Below, one piece after another: positions 41,063-49,890 of a stretch of 64,000 bases of DNA. Below the pieces are notes generated by a model. It did not search any database. It saw only the letters and a list, made by a program, of their open reading frames with translations, and was not told where the DNA came from. Numbering within the stretch: the first letter of the stretch is position 1; each line of letters begins with the position of its first letter. This stretch comes from Algiphilus aromaticivorans DG1253. Its GTDB lineage: Bacteria > Pseudomonadota > Gammaproteobacteria > Nevskiales > Nevskiaceae. The position numbers and the translations under genes are program-made. The stretch is from positions 2,480,001 through 2,544,000 of the forward strand of contig NZ_JPOG01000001.1 in assembly GCF_000733765.1 (NCBI RefSeq). Reading direction: 5' to 3'.

Positions 41063-41454
41063 GCATTGGCGTTCAGGGCATCCGGCAGATTGCCGTCACC
41101 GTCTCGGACATGGATAGGGCGGTGGCCTTCTATGCCGACACCCTCGGCCTGGATCTGCGCTTCCGCAACGACACCCTCGCCTTCTTCGACTGCGGCGAAA
41201 CCCGGCTGCTGCTCGGCGCCAAACGCGCCGAAGACGCCGACGGCATCGTCGTCTACTTCGAGGTCTCCGACATCTTCACGGCTGTCGATAGCCTGCGCGA
41301 TTCGGGCATCCAGATCGAGAAGGAGCCAGAGTGCCTGGCGCGCATGGCGGGGCGCGCGATGTGGGCGGCCTTCTTCCGGGACAGCGAAGGCGCGCTGGCG
41401 GCGCTGATTGCGGAGCATCCGGATGAGAGCGGGGGCGAGGCGCCGGCGGCTTAG
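41059..41454 (+). CDS. VOC-fold (glyoxalase/dioxygenase superfamily) protein
   Basis: A 131-residue two-module VOC protein: GIRQIAVTVSDMDRAVAFYA followed by DTLGLDLRF, then GIVVYFEVSDIFTAVDSLRD and a second-module sequence FFRDSEGALAALIAEHP. The fold carries out metal-dependent isomerisations, epimerisations or resistance functions, and the substrate cannot be assigned. It is the last gene of the sat operon. After its stop, 41455-41622 holds no gene. Confidence 0.82.
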   Translation: MSIGVQGIRQIAVTVSDMDRAVAFYADTLGLDLRFRNDTLAFFDCGETRLLLGAKRAEDADGIVVYFEVSDIFTAVDSLRDSGIQIEKEPECLARMAGRAMWAAFFRDSEGALAALIAEHPDESGGEAPAA

Positions 41455-41843
41455 GCTTCATTGCGCCCGCCGATAGGGCATTACTGCTCGCGGGCTCCGC
41501 GCTCCGTCGCCTCGGCGCTACCGAAACGAAGCGTGACAGTTACGTGCTTCTCGTTGGAAAGCGGCGTGCTCAGGGGTTCCGCGCTTGATACGGGCATGCT
41601 GTCGTAGCAACGCTCACGAATAGCGCGGGTGACTTTGGTTTCGGCCAAAGTCACCAAAACCATGGTGCCCGACGGATGGCCTACTGCGGCTGTGCCGCAG
41701 TAGGTCCCCGAGCCGAGCGACGTGCTCGGCCATCCTCAAGGGCACACGTCGGTCTGGCTCGCCGCTTCGCGGCATCGCTGCAGTGCAGTGGCGCCTCCTT
41801 GCGGCGATGTCGCGAAGCGACGAGCCGTTCCGCCCTCCCCCTT

Positions 41844-41994
41844 GGTGGCGCAGCGGCTGGCGGCGCGCGCAGGGGAGGATCGGCCCGGACGGCCGATCCA
41901 GCCGTGACGGGACAGGACGTCCCTTCACGGCGGCCCCGAGCACGTCGCCAGCCGCCGGGACTCCGGACCGCCAAAGGCGGGCCGGAGCGCCACC
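41844..41994. repeat. cruciform core of composite element, copy 1
   Basis: The outer stem GGTGGCGC (41844-41851) pairs with GCGCCACC (41987-41994). Inside are CGGCTGGCGGCG with its near complement CGTCGCCAGCCG, GGATCGGCC/GGCCGATCC, GCCGTGA/TCACGGC with inner GGGAC/GTCCC, and CTCCGG/CCGGAG. The matching core at 61934-62085 has the same arms in the opposite orientation. Confidence 0.8.
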
Positions 41995-42018
41995 TCGGGG
42001 TGTCCTCTCTTTGGTTCT

Positions 42019-43112
42019 TGGATTCAAGCCGCAAGTGCAACACTTCCAGCCAAGGAGGTGTGCTGTGGGGATTCACTATCGACACTTGGGCGCAGAGGAA
42101 CGAGGCACGATCATGGCGATGATCCTGGGCGGATCGAGCATGCGTCGGGTCGCTGAAGCTATTGGCCGGTCGCCGAGCACAGTCCAGCGGGAGCTTCGGC
42201 GCAACGGCTATCTGCAGGCATCGGAGCCGCTCAAGGGGCGGCCGCGCAAGATCCCCCGGTACGACGCGTCGAGCGCAGGCCGGCGCGCCCGCCGGTTGCG
42301 CCGCAAGCCGCGCGTCGAACGCAAGCTGGCCCGAACAGGCGCGCTCTGGCCACAGGTAGTGGAGCGTCTGCATCGCGGTTGGTCCCCGGAACAGATCGCC
42401 GGCAGACTGGGTGGGGTGTCGCACGAAACGATCTACACCGCGATCTACGCCACACCGCGTGGCCAGCTTCGGCGCGAGCTGACGTCGCTGCTGCGACAAG
42501 GGCATCGCACCGGGCGCAAGCGCCGCCAAGGTCGGGATCGGCGCGGCCGGCTCGCGGATATGGTCAGCATCCATGTGCGCCCGCCGGAAGCTGAAGACCG
42601 GCTGGTGCCGGGGCATTGGGAAGGCGACTTCATCGTCGGGCGCCGCAATCAATCGGCGATTGGCACGCTGGTGGACCGCCACTCCTTGTTCGTGATGCTC
42701 GCCAAGATGGAGGGCTGCACCGCCGAGGCCGCCTTGGAGGGATTCAGCACGACCTTCAATGCCCTGCCTGAGGCGCAGCGGCGCACCCTGACCTATGACC
42801 AGGGCAAGGAAATGGCGCGCCACAGCGAGCTGGCTGAGCGCACCGGCCTCAGCACCTACTTCGCCGATCCGAACAGTCCCTGGCAGCGGGGCATCAACGA
42901 AAACACCAACGGCTTGCTCCGCCAGTACCTGCCCAAGGGCCAGGTCCTGTCGAACTACACCCAGCGCGAACTCGACGCCATTGCCTGGCAGCTCAACAAC
43001 CGACCGCGCAAATCGCTGGGCTTTCGGACACCGGCTGAGGTCTTCTTCGAGGCCGCCTATGCAACAACACAACATTGATAACCAGCGGTGTTGCACTTGG
43101 GCTTGGAATCCA
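42019..43112 (+). mobile_element. IS30-family insertion sequence
   Basis: An element of about 1094 bp. The terminal inverted repeats are TGGATTCAAGCCGCAAGTGC at the left and, read inward from the right end, TGGATTCCAAGCCCAAGTGC; both continue AACAC. The transposase is intact. The uninterrupted relative at 61877-62531 shows the empty site: IS30 entered the stem of the 13-bp hairpin GGTTCCTTTCTCT/AGAGAAAGGAACC. Left and right flanks overlap by about GTTC, so the target duplication is short, but its exact length is uncertain. Confidence 0.9.
42065..43078 (+). CDS. IS30-family transposase
   Basis: A 337-residue DDE transposase. The GTG at 42065 follows the ribosome binding site AAGGAGG (42052-42058) and gives MGIHYRHLGAEERGTIMAMI (initiator GTG read as Met). 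The N-terminal helix-turn-helix is RRVAEAIGRSPSTVQRELRR. The integrase core has Asp in HWEGDFIVGRRNQSAI, Asp in LTYDQGKEMARHSELAERTG, and Glu in SPWQRGINENTNGLLRQYLP. Length and motif order fit complete IS30 transposases. Confidence 0.95.
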   Translation: MGIHYRHLGAEERGTIMAMILGGSSMRRVAEAIGRSPSTVQRELRRNGYLQASEPLKGRPRKIPRYDASSAGRRARRLRRKPRVERKLARTGALWPQVVERLHRGWSPEQIAGRLGGVSHETIYTAIYATPRGQLRRELTSLLRQGHRTGRKRRQGRDRRGRLADMVSIHVRPPEAEDRLVPGHWEGDFIVGRRNQSAIGTLVDRHSLFVMLAKMEGCTAEAALEGFSTTFNALPEAQRRTLTYDQGKEMARHSELAERTGLSTYFADPNSPWQRGINENTNGLLRQYLPKGQVLSNYTQRELDAIAWQLNNRPRKSLGFRTPAEVFFEAAYATTQH

Positions 43113-43338
43113 CCGTTCCTTTCTCTGGACAAGCAGAGAAAGGAACCCGCGCCAGTCGCGGGGCTATAAGCGGTAGCGCCGAGCTTCCGAGGCGCGGAAT
43201 CCGCGAGCAGAAACGGGACCAACAGCAGTCAATTGCGACGCTCAGTGCCGCCCGACTCGGTACGCCCGAAAACGTCGAGCAAAACGCAAGCGCCCTCTCC
43301 CGCTCGGCGGGAGCGGGGATAGCGCATCGCTTCGCGAC

Positions 43339-44289
43339 TCAGTCGGCTTTTGCCAACCGATCGACGGCCTCGAGCAACGCGCGCAACGTGCCGGGCTCGG
43401 TCGCGGAATGCCCGGCGTCCGGGATGACATGAAGCTCGGCGCGCGGCCAGGCGCGCGACAGCTCCCAGGCCGAGCGCATGGGGCAGACGACGTCGTAGCG
43501 ACCCTGCACGATGGTGCCCGGGATATCGGCCAGGCGCGAGGCATTGGCAAGAATCCAGTCCGGCCGCTCGAAGAAACCGCCGTTGACGAAGTAATGGCAC
43601 TCGATGCGCGCGAAGGCCTCGGCGAAACGCACGTCGCCGAAGGCCGCCTCGGCCTCGGCAGTGGCGCGCAGATTGCTCGTCGCGCCCTCCCAGCGGCTCC
43701 AGGCGATGGCCGCAGCGCGGCGCTCGGAGGAGTCCTCACTGGTCAGCCGGCGGTGATAGGCGTGCAAGAGATCGCCGCGCTCGGCCTCGGGAATCGGCGC
43801 GATGAAGCGTTCCCAGGCGTCCGGATAGATCCAGGAACAGCCCTTTTGATAGAACCAGGCAATCTCCTCGGGGCGCAGCAGGAAGATGCCGCGCAGCACC
43901 AGCGAGCGCACGCGCTCGGGATGCGTCAGCGCGTAGGCCAGCGCCAGCGTCGAGCCCCAGGAACCACCAAAGACCATCCAGCGTTCGATGCCGAAGTGCT
44001 CGCGAATACGCTCGATATCGGCGACCAGATCCCAGGTCGTGTTCTCGCGCAGCTCGGCGTGCGGCGTCGATCGCCCGCAACCACGCTGGTCGAAGAGAAT
44101 GATGCGAAAGCGATTGGGGTCGAAGAATTGGCGGTGGAAGGGCTGACAACCACCGCCGGGCCCGCCGTGCAGGAAGAGCACCGGCACACCCTCGGGATTG
44201 CCGGCTTCCTCGACGTGCAGGCTATGCAGCGCCGATACGGGGAGCTTCAGGGTCTGTCGCACCGGAACCGGTGGGTAAAGGCCGTCCAT
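43339..44289 (-). CDS. pip: proline iminopeptidase (alpha/beta hydrolase)
   Basis: A 316-residue cytoplasmic peptidase that removes N-terminal proline. The oxyanion motif is VLFLHGGPGGGCQPFHRQFF, followed by FDQRGCGRSTPHAELRENTT. The nucleophile Ser is in GGSWGSTLALAYA, the Asp in GRYDVVCP and the His in DAGHSA, completing the triad. The start MDGLYPPV is preferred over an ATG 21 bp upstream. The gap downstream (43153-43338) holds no gene, only a GC-rich hairpin without a T-run. Confidence 0.93.
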   Translation of the reverse strand: MDGLYPPVPVRQTLKLPVSALHSLHVEEAGNPEGVPVLFLHGGPGGGCQPFHRQFFDPNRFRIILFDQRGCGRSTPHAELRENTTWDLVADIERIREHFGIERWMVFGGSWGSTLALAYALTHPERVRSLVLRGIFLLRPEEIAWFYQKGCSWIYPDAWERFIAPIPEAERGDLLHAYHRRLTSEDSSERRAAAIAWSRWEGATSNLRATAEAEAAFGDVRFAEAFARIECHYFVNGGFFERPDWILANASRLADIPGTIVQGRYDVVCPMRSAWELSRAWPRAELHVIPDAGHSATEPGTLRALLEAVDRLAKAD

Positions 44290-44446
44290 CGCTGTCGTAA
44301 TGCTTGCCACTGTGGGGCTCTAGCTTAGCGGCTCACGGCGGGGAAGCCTTTCAGCGACGCTACCCGGCAATAAATTCCTATGGCACACGGCGACGGCGGC
44401 AGCTAGCATGCGCGTAACGATCACCTCGTCCTGCCCCGGATACCGA

Positions 44447-46291
44447 ATGCGCCCGCTTCCCCCGCTTCTCGTCGCGTTCAGCCTCCTGCTGTCCGCCTGG
44501 ACCCCGCAGGGCCTCGCACGCGACAGTATCGACGCCGAGATGATGAAACGGCCACCTGAACTGGCGCCGGCAGTGGCCTTCTGGCGCGAGATCTTCGGCC
44601 GCTACTCGAAGCACCAGGTCGTTATCCACGCCCGCGATTACCCGAACAAGATCTTCACCGTGCTCGACTACCGCGCCGAAGCGGCCAGCGGCGCAAACGC
44701 GGTGACCCTCGCGCGCAAGCGCCAGCGCGAGACGAAAGCGGCCATTGCGCGCGTCGACGCCATCCTCGAGCAACTCGATGCCGCCGGCGGCGACCCGAGC
44801 GGCCTCGGCGACGAGGCCCGTGCGGTGGCCGAGCTCTTCGCCGACATCGACGACCCGGACATCTTCGGCAAAGTCGCCGGTCGCGTCCGCGCCCAGCAGG
44901 GGGTGCGCGAGCGCACGCTCCAGGGCCTGGAGCGCGCCGGCCGCTACCTGCCGCACATGGAAGAGGTCTTCGCCGAGCACGACCTGCCGCTGGCGCTGAC
45001 GCGGCTGCCCCTGGTGGAATCCTCCTTCGACAGCAGCGCCTACTCCAAGGTGGGCGCAGCCGGGGTCTGGCAGTTCATCCCCAGTTCGGCACGGCGCTAC
45101 ATGCGCATGGACCATGTGCTCGACGACCGCCGCGACCCATGGGCCTCCACCGAAGGCGCGGCGCGGCATCTGCGTGACGACTACGATGCGCTCAACGACT
45201 GGCCGCTGGCGGTAACCGCCTACAACTTCGGTCGCTACGGGGTCCGCCGCGCACTTGAGGAAACCGGCCATGACTCTCTGGGCGGTCTGCTGCGCGACTA
45301 CGAGAGCCCACGCTTCGGCTTCGCTTCGCGCAACTTCTACGCCTCCTTCCTGGCCGCACTCGACGTCGAACAGCAGCCCGAAAAATGGCACGGCAAGCCC
45401 GTCGACCGGATGCCGCCGGCGCGCTTCGACACAGTGGAGACCGAGGACTATGTCGCCTGGTCGACGCTGCAAGGCCTGTCCGGCTGGGACGAGGACACTT
45501 TCGCGCGCCACAACCCGGCCTATGACGATCTGGTGCGCGCGGACAAGCTCTACGTACCTCCCGGCCACCGCATCCGCGTCGCGCCCGGCGAGAGCGCGGC
45601 TTTCCTCACCGCCTATGCCCAGCTCGACGACGCGCAACTGCACAACGCGCAGCGGAAAGCCTTCCTGCGCCATCGCGTCGCGCGCGGCGAAACCCTGTCC
45701 GAGATCGCACGCCGTTTCGGCACCTCGGCCGCGCATCTGCAGCGGCTGAACGGACTGACCAGCGTGCATCATCTGCGCGCCGGCCAGTCATTGCGCATCC
45801 CGGCGCCCGGCGGCGCGGGCGGCACGCGTACAGCGGTCGCAACCGGCGCTGAACACACGGTGCGCAGCGGCGAGACGCTGTCGGAAATCGCGCGCCGCTA
45901 CGGCACCTCGGCTGCGGCGCTGCAGCACACTAACGGACTGGACAACGCCAATCGCCTGCGCGCGGGCCAGACGCTTCGAGTGCCCGGCGGCGGCGGCGCG
46001 ACACACGTCGTGAGCCGAGGTGACACGCTCTCCGGCATCGCCGTGCGCTACGGCAGCTCTGCCCACGCCATCGCCGCTGCCAACAGCATGGCTACCGGCG
46101 ATGTGCTGCGCCCGGGCGCCGAGCTGCGTATCCCGGGGGCCTCCGGGCCACGCCACCATCGCGTGACACGCGGCGAGACGCTGTGGGACATCGCGCGCCA
46201 ACACGGCACCAGCATCGCCAGCATCGCGGCGCATAACGCCCTGGATGAACAAGGCCTCATCCGGCCCGGCCTGACGCTGGAGATCCCCTGA
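44447..46291 (+). CDS. mltD: membrane-bound lytic transglycosylase MltD-like, four LysM domains
   Basis: A 614-residue envelope enzyme. The signal peptide is MRPLPPLLVAFSLLLSAWTP; an upstream ATG at 44408 is less likely. The SLT domain has the catalytic Glu in TRLPLVESSFDSSAYSKVGA, then GVWQFIPSSARRYM and AVTAYNFGRYG. Four LysM peptidoglycan-binding repeats follow: HRVARGETLSEIARRFGTSA, HTVRSGETLSEIARRYGTSA, HVVSRGDTLSGIAVRYGSSA and HRVTRGETLWDIARQHGTSI. E. coli MltD usually has two LysM domains, so this protein is extended. No lipobox Cys is visible, so it may be periplasmic rather than a lipoprotein. Confidence 0.9.
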   Translation: MRPLPPLLVAFSLLLSAWTPQGLARDSIDAEMMKRPPELAPAVAFWREIFGRYSKHQVVIHARDYPNKIFTVLDYRAEAASGANAVTLARKRQRETKAAIARVDAILEQLDAAGGDPSGLGDEARAVAELFADIDDPDIFGKVAGRVRAQQGVRERTLQGLERAGRYLPHMEEVFAEHDLPLALTRLPLVESSFDSSAYSKVGAAGVWQFIPSSARRYMRMDHVLDDRRDPWASTEGAARHLRDDYDALNDWPLAVTAYNFGRYGVRRALEETGHDSLGGLLRDYESPRFGFASRNFYASFLAALDVEQQPEKWHGKPVDRMPPARFDTVETEDYVAWSTLQGLSGWDEDTFARHNPAYDDLVRADKLYVPPGHRIRVAPGESAAFLTAYAQLDDAQLHNAQRKAFLRHRVARGETLSEIARRFGTSAAHLQRLNGLTSVHHLRAGQSLRIPAPGGAGGTRTAVATGAEHTVRSGETLSEIARRYGTSAAALQHTNGLDNANRLRAGQTLRVPGGGGATHVVSRGDTLSGIAVRYGSSAHAIAAANSMATGDVLRPGAELRIPGASGPRHHRVTRGETLWDIARQHGTSIASIAAHNALDEQGLIRPGLTLEIP

Positions 46292-46331
46292 AGCGCGCTA
46301 AACTGTCCTTTTGCTGCCGCGGGACCGACCC

Positions 46332-47801
46332 ATGGCCGACAAGCGACTGCGCAAACGCCAACGTGATCTGGAGAACGCGCCCTGCTATGACAGCTGGCGC
46401 GAGATCGCCGCCGAGCTGGACCGCCTCGAGGGCCTCGAGGACTGGCGCGCCGACGACACTTCCGACGATTACGACTATCTGCTCATCAAGGAGCGGCTGG
46501 CCGAGATGCGCGCTCTGCGTCAGGCCGGCGCGGTCCGCCACCTCGCCTTCACGCTGAACGAGGGGCTGCACGGCAATATCGGCAATATCGCCAATCCCGC
46601 CTTGCACGGTGTGGCGCGCTGCGGCACAAAGTTCCTGATCGAGTCCTACGTCGAGGAAGTCGCGCGCTGCATCGACTACATCTCGGCGGGCGATTTTCCG
46701 GACTTCCCGCTCGCCGAAAAGGTGCGCTTCCTCAAGCGCACCGGCACCGTCTTCGGGCGCTCGGGGCTGATGCTCTCCGGCGGCGCCTCACTGGGCATGT
46801 TCCATCTCGGTGTGGTCAAGGCGCTGTTCGAGAATGGGCTTTTGCCGCGCGTGCTGTCGGGCAGCTCGGCCGGGTCGATCATCGCGGCAATGGCCTGCGT
46901 ACGCGACGACGAGCAGCTGCCGGCAATCTTCCAGCGCGACGGCGTGCACCTGGACGCTTTCCAGCGTGTGTCGCTGCGCGGCGTGCTGTCCGGCGGCAGC
47001 GTCATGGAGGGCGACGCGCTGGCATCGTGCCTGCAGCGCAACATTGGCGAAGCCAGCTTCGAGCAGGCTTTCGACGCGACCCGACGCATGCTCGGCATTA
47101 CCGTTTCGCCGGCCGAAGTCAATCAGCAGGGCCGGCTGCTGAACTATCTGACCGCACCGCACGTGCTGATCAACAGCGCCGTACTCGCCAGCTGCGCCAT
47201 TCCCGGCGTCTTCCCCTCGGTCATGCTCCGGGCGCGCGATTTCAACGGCGACGAGGTGCCCTACATGCCGGCCAAGCGCTGGGTCGACGGCACGCTCTCC
47301 GCCGATCTGCCCATGCTGCGCCTGGCGCGGATGCATAACGTCAACCACTACATCGTCAGCCAGACCAACCCGCATGTCGTGCCCTTCCTGCGCGAGCGTG
47401 AACGGCTGCAGCGCGGCGTCGTGCCCTGGCTGCGCGAACTAGCCGCCAGCAGTGGGCAGAACGCGCTGAAGGTCACGCGCAAGCACCTTGGGGCCGGCAA
47501 TGCCGTGCTCGCCCAAGCCTACGGCATCGTGCGGCAGAAGTACTCCGGCGACGTTACGGTCTTTCCGAAGCATTCGCCGCGCCAGCTCATCCGCATGCTG
47601 TCGAACCCGACGGCCGAGGAAATCGACGCATACATCCGCGAAGGCGAGCGTGCCACTTGGCCGCGGATGGCGCGTATCCACACGCAGACGCGCATTTCTC
47701 GCGCGCTTGAGGACGCCACCGCAAGGTTGAAGACGCATGCGCCCGAGCGTGGCAGCCGCACGCGCGCGCTACGCGCAGCGAGCACTAGCCGCGCACGATG
47801 A
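46332..47801 (+). CDS. patatin-like phospholipase with DUF3336-type N-terminus
   Basis: A 489-residue lipase. The N-terminal 130 residues (LENAPCYDSWREIAAELDRL and on) resemble DUF3336, which precedes patatin domains in triacylglycerol-lipase-like proteins. The oxyanion glycine motif is LMLSGGASLGMFHLGVVKAL. The nucleophile Ser is in VLSGSSAGSIIAAMA (near residue 178), and the catalytic Asp in WVDGTLSADLPML (near 318). No signal peptide is seen. Its stop overlaps the start of the SRPBCC-SDR gene. Confidence 0.9.
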   Translation: MADKRLRKRQRDLENAPCYDSWREIAAELDRLEGLEDWRADDTSDDYDYLLIKERLAEMRALRQAGAVRHLAFTLNEGLHGNIGNIANPALHGVARCGTKFLIESYVEEVARCIDYISAGDFPDFPLAEKVRFLKRTGTVFGRSGLMLSGGASLGMFHLGVVKALFENGLLPRVLSGSSAGSIIAAMACVRDDEQLPAIFQRDGVHLDAFQRVSLRGVLSGGSVMEGDALASCLQRNIGEASFEQAFDATRRMLGITVSPAEVNQQGRLLNYLTAPHVLINSAVLASCAIPGVFPSVMLRARDFNGDEVPYMPAKRWVDGTLSADLPMLRLARMHNVNHYIVSQTNPHVVPFLRERERLQRGVVPWLRELAASSGQNALKVTRKHLGAGNAVLAQAYGIVRQKYSGDVTVFPKHSPRQLIRMLSNPTAEEIDAYIREGERATWPRMARIHTQTRISRALEDATARLKTHAPERGSRTRALRAASTSRAR

Positions 47802-49189
47802 TCGTCGCCGACTTCACGCTGCGCACGGGTCGCCCCGCGCGCGAGTGTCTCTGGTACGCCGCGGACTTCCGCAATCTCGTGGACTGGGACGCCTCCGTGC
47901 GCTCGGCCGTCAAGATCACCGAAGGCGGCCTGGGCAGCGGCGCCCGCTTCGAGCTGCGCCTGCGCGCGGGGCTGCGCGAGACGACGATGCACTACGAGAT
48001 GCTGCGCTTCGCTCCACCGCATACCGCGACACTGCGCGGCGAGGCCAAGGGGGCGACGGTGGTCGACGAGATCCGTGTCGAGCCAGACGGCGACGGCGCG
48101 CGCCTGCACTGGCATGTCGAACTGCTGTTGCGCGACGGTCTCGCCGAGCGGCTCGCGCGGCCCTGGCTCATGCACCGCATGCGCCAGGCTGCCCGCCGTC
48201 TGGAAGCGGTTCTGCGGCCACCACCGTCGCCACGGCTCGGGCCCGTCGGACGCATCGCCGATCGCATGTTGTTGCCCGGGGCAGCACGCTTCACGCGCCA
48301 GGGCTTCGCCGCAGCCAAGCTACCCCCGATCACCGAGCGCGCCGAAGGGCTGCACGTCGCCATCACCGGCGCCACCTCCGGCCTGGGCGAGGCCGCGGCG
48401 CTGATGCTCGCCCGCCGCGGCGCGCGACTGAGCATCATCGGGCGCCACGGCGACCGCCTGCGCGCACTAAGCCAGCGATTGCGCGTCGACTCGGGTGCCC
48501 GGCCGCGCATCATCGAGGCCGATCTGCTCGATCTCGACGCCGCTGCCCGCGCCGCCGATACCCTCGCCGAGGCCGACACACCGGACGTGCTCATCAACAA
48601 CGCCGGCGCCATCTTCGCCGAGCGCGGCAAAAGCGCGCAGGGCTTCGAGCGCGCACTGGCGGTCAACCTGCTGAGCCCGCTGCTCATCATGCAGCGACTG
48701 GCGCCGACCATGGCGCAGGGCGGCCGCGTCATCAACGTCGTCAGCGGCGGCATGTACCTGACGCCGCTGGACCTCGACGACCTGCAGTTCACGCGCGGGC
48801 GCTACGACGGCGCCGTCGCCTACGGTCGCGCCAAACGCGCGCTGGCGCTGATCGGCGCGCTGCGTGCCGCTGACTGGCCACAGCTGGCCGTGCACGCCGT
48901 GCATCCCGGCTGGGCCGACACGCCAGGCGTGCAAAGCGCGCTGCCCGGCTTCCGGCGCGTTATGCGGCCCTTTCTGCGCAACGCCAAGCAGGGCGCCGAC
49001 GGCATGGTATGGCTGGCCCTGGCGGCGCAAGCCGCCGAAACTCGGCGCGGCGTCTGGTTCGACCGGCAGCCGCATATCCTCGACGTGCTGCCCCGAACCC
49101 GCCTCGAACGCGACCGGATCGACACGCTTGACCGCCAGATCGACACGCTTGTCGGGCAATGGCTGTCGGCACGGGGGGTTGCGGCCTGA
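47798..49189 (+). CDS. SRPBCC-SDR fusion oxidoreductase
   Basis: A 463-residue protein with two parts. Residues 1 to about 145 look like an SRPBCC lipid/ligand-binding fold (ECLWYAADFRNLVDWDASVR, GARFELRLRAGLRETTMHYE). From about residue 185 there is a short-chain dehydrogenase with LHVAITGATSGLGEAAALML, DVLINNAGAIFAERG and the catalytic YGRAKRALA (Tyr-x3-Lys). The C-terminal half resembles human DHRS12-type SDRs. The ATG overlaps the lipase stop, which suggests a shared lipid substrate pathway; that is an inference. Confidence 0.83.
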   Translation: MIVADFTLRTGRPARECLWYAADFRNLVDWDASVRSAVKITEGGLGSGARFELRLRAGLRETTMHYEMLRFAPPHTATLRGEAKGATVVDEIRVEPDGDGARLHWHVELLLRDGLAERLARPWLMHRMRQAARRLEAVLRPPPSPRLGPVGRIADRMLLPGAARFTRQGFAAAKLPPITERAEGLHVAITGATSGLGEAAALMLARRGARLSIIGRHGDRLRALSQRLRVDSGARPRIIEADLLDLDAAARAADTLAEADTPDVLINNAGAIFAERGKSAQGFERALAVNLLSPLLIMQRLAPTMAQGGRVINVVSGGMYLTPLDLDDLQFTRGRYDGAVAYGRAKRALALIGALRAADWPQLAVHAVHPGWADTPGVQSALPGFRRVMRPFLRNAKQGADGMVWLALAAQAAETRRGVWFDRQPHILDVLPRTRLERDRIDTLDRQIDTLVGQWLSARGVAA

Positions 49190-49238
49190 CACTCGGTCCA
49201 GGTTGCGTGTGCAGCCGTCACGACGACCGTGAGAACCG

Positions 49239-49883
49239 ATGGCCGCCGCTTTCCAAGATACCGCCCGCATCGACGGGGTTCCCCCAGGGAATCACTACGC
49301 TCCCAGCACGGCCCGTGGCCGGGCTACCCGCCAGCGGCTGCTTGACGCCGCCGTCGCCGAATTCGGCGAGAAGGGCTTCCATGCCGCTTCGGTCAGCGCC
49401 ATAACCACCCGGGCCGGAATCGGCCAGGGCACCTTCTATATCTATTTCGCCTCCAAGGACGCGTGCTACGCAGTCGCCGCGGACGCTACCAGCCGGGCGT
49501 TGCGCCGAGCGTTGTTACGCGGCTTCGGCAGCCTGAGCCTGGTCGAGAGCCTGCGCGCCAGCTTCGACGCCTACTTCACCTTCTGCGCCGAGCAGCACAT
49601 GGCCATGCGCGCCCTCGACGAGGCCGCTTTCGTCGCGCCCGATATCTGGTGCGCACACATGGATCGTCTGGTGCACAGCTACGCCGACCTGCTCGATCGC
49701 TATGCCCGCCACCGGGGCGAGCACACCGACCGCGACTTCGAGGCACTGGGCATCGTCGGCGCGCTGCAGTCAGCAGCCCGCCTCGTCTCCGAGCGACTGG
49801 GCAGTGGCGACGTGGAAGCCGTCACGCGTGGTGCGGATGCTCTGGCGGCGATGCTGCTGGAAGGACTCAGCGACAGCGCCTGA
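49239..49883 (+). CDS. TetR family transcriptional regulator
   Basis: A 214-residue repressor. The DNA-binding domain near residues 25-70 reads RQRLLDAAVAEFGEKGFHAA, SVSAITTRAGIGQGTFYIYF and ASKDACYAVAAD, the classic TetR helix-turn-helix. The C-terminal ligand domain is not assignable. It lies 49 bp downstream of the SDR fusion on the same strand and probably regulates the lipase-SDR operon. It converges with the PCu(A)C gene. Confidence 0.92.
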   Translation: MAAAFQDTARIDGVPPGNHYAPSTARGRATRQRLLDAAVAEFGEKGFHAASVSAITTRAGIGQGTFYIYFASKDACYAVAADATSRALRRALLRGFGSLSLVESLRASFDAYFTFCAEQHMAMRALDEAAFVAPDIWCAHMDRLVHSYADLLDRYARHRGEHTDRDFEALGIVGALQSAARLVSERLGSGDVEAVTRGADALAAMLLEGLSDSA

Positions 49884-49890
49884 TAGCGGC

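Larger units (their letters stand above)
41623..43152. mobile_element. composite palindromic MITE-like element, copy 1, split by IS30
   Basis: The element is bounded by GCGCGGGT (41623-41630) and ACCCGCGC (43145-43152). Just inside the left end is the hairpin GGTGACTTTGG (41628-41638)/CCAAAGTCACC (41645-41655). At the right end is TTCCTTTCTCT...AGAGAAAGGAA (43117-43146). In the opposite orientation it matches the element at 61877-62531, and the IS30 copy (42019-43112) interrupts it. Without IS30 it is about 440 bp. It fills the gap between the convergent VOC and peptidase genes. Confidence 0.75.

Noticed and set aside
41783-42064. Open frame extending the IS30 transposase upstream by about 94 codons
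   Set aside because: It runs through the cruciform core and the IS left end. The GTG at 42065, with a good ribosome binding site, gives the standard IS30 N-terminus.
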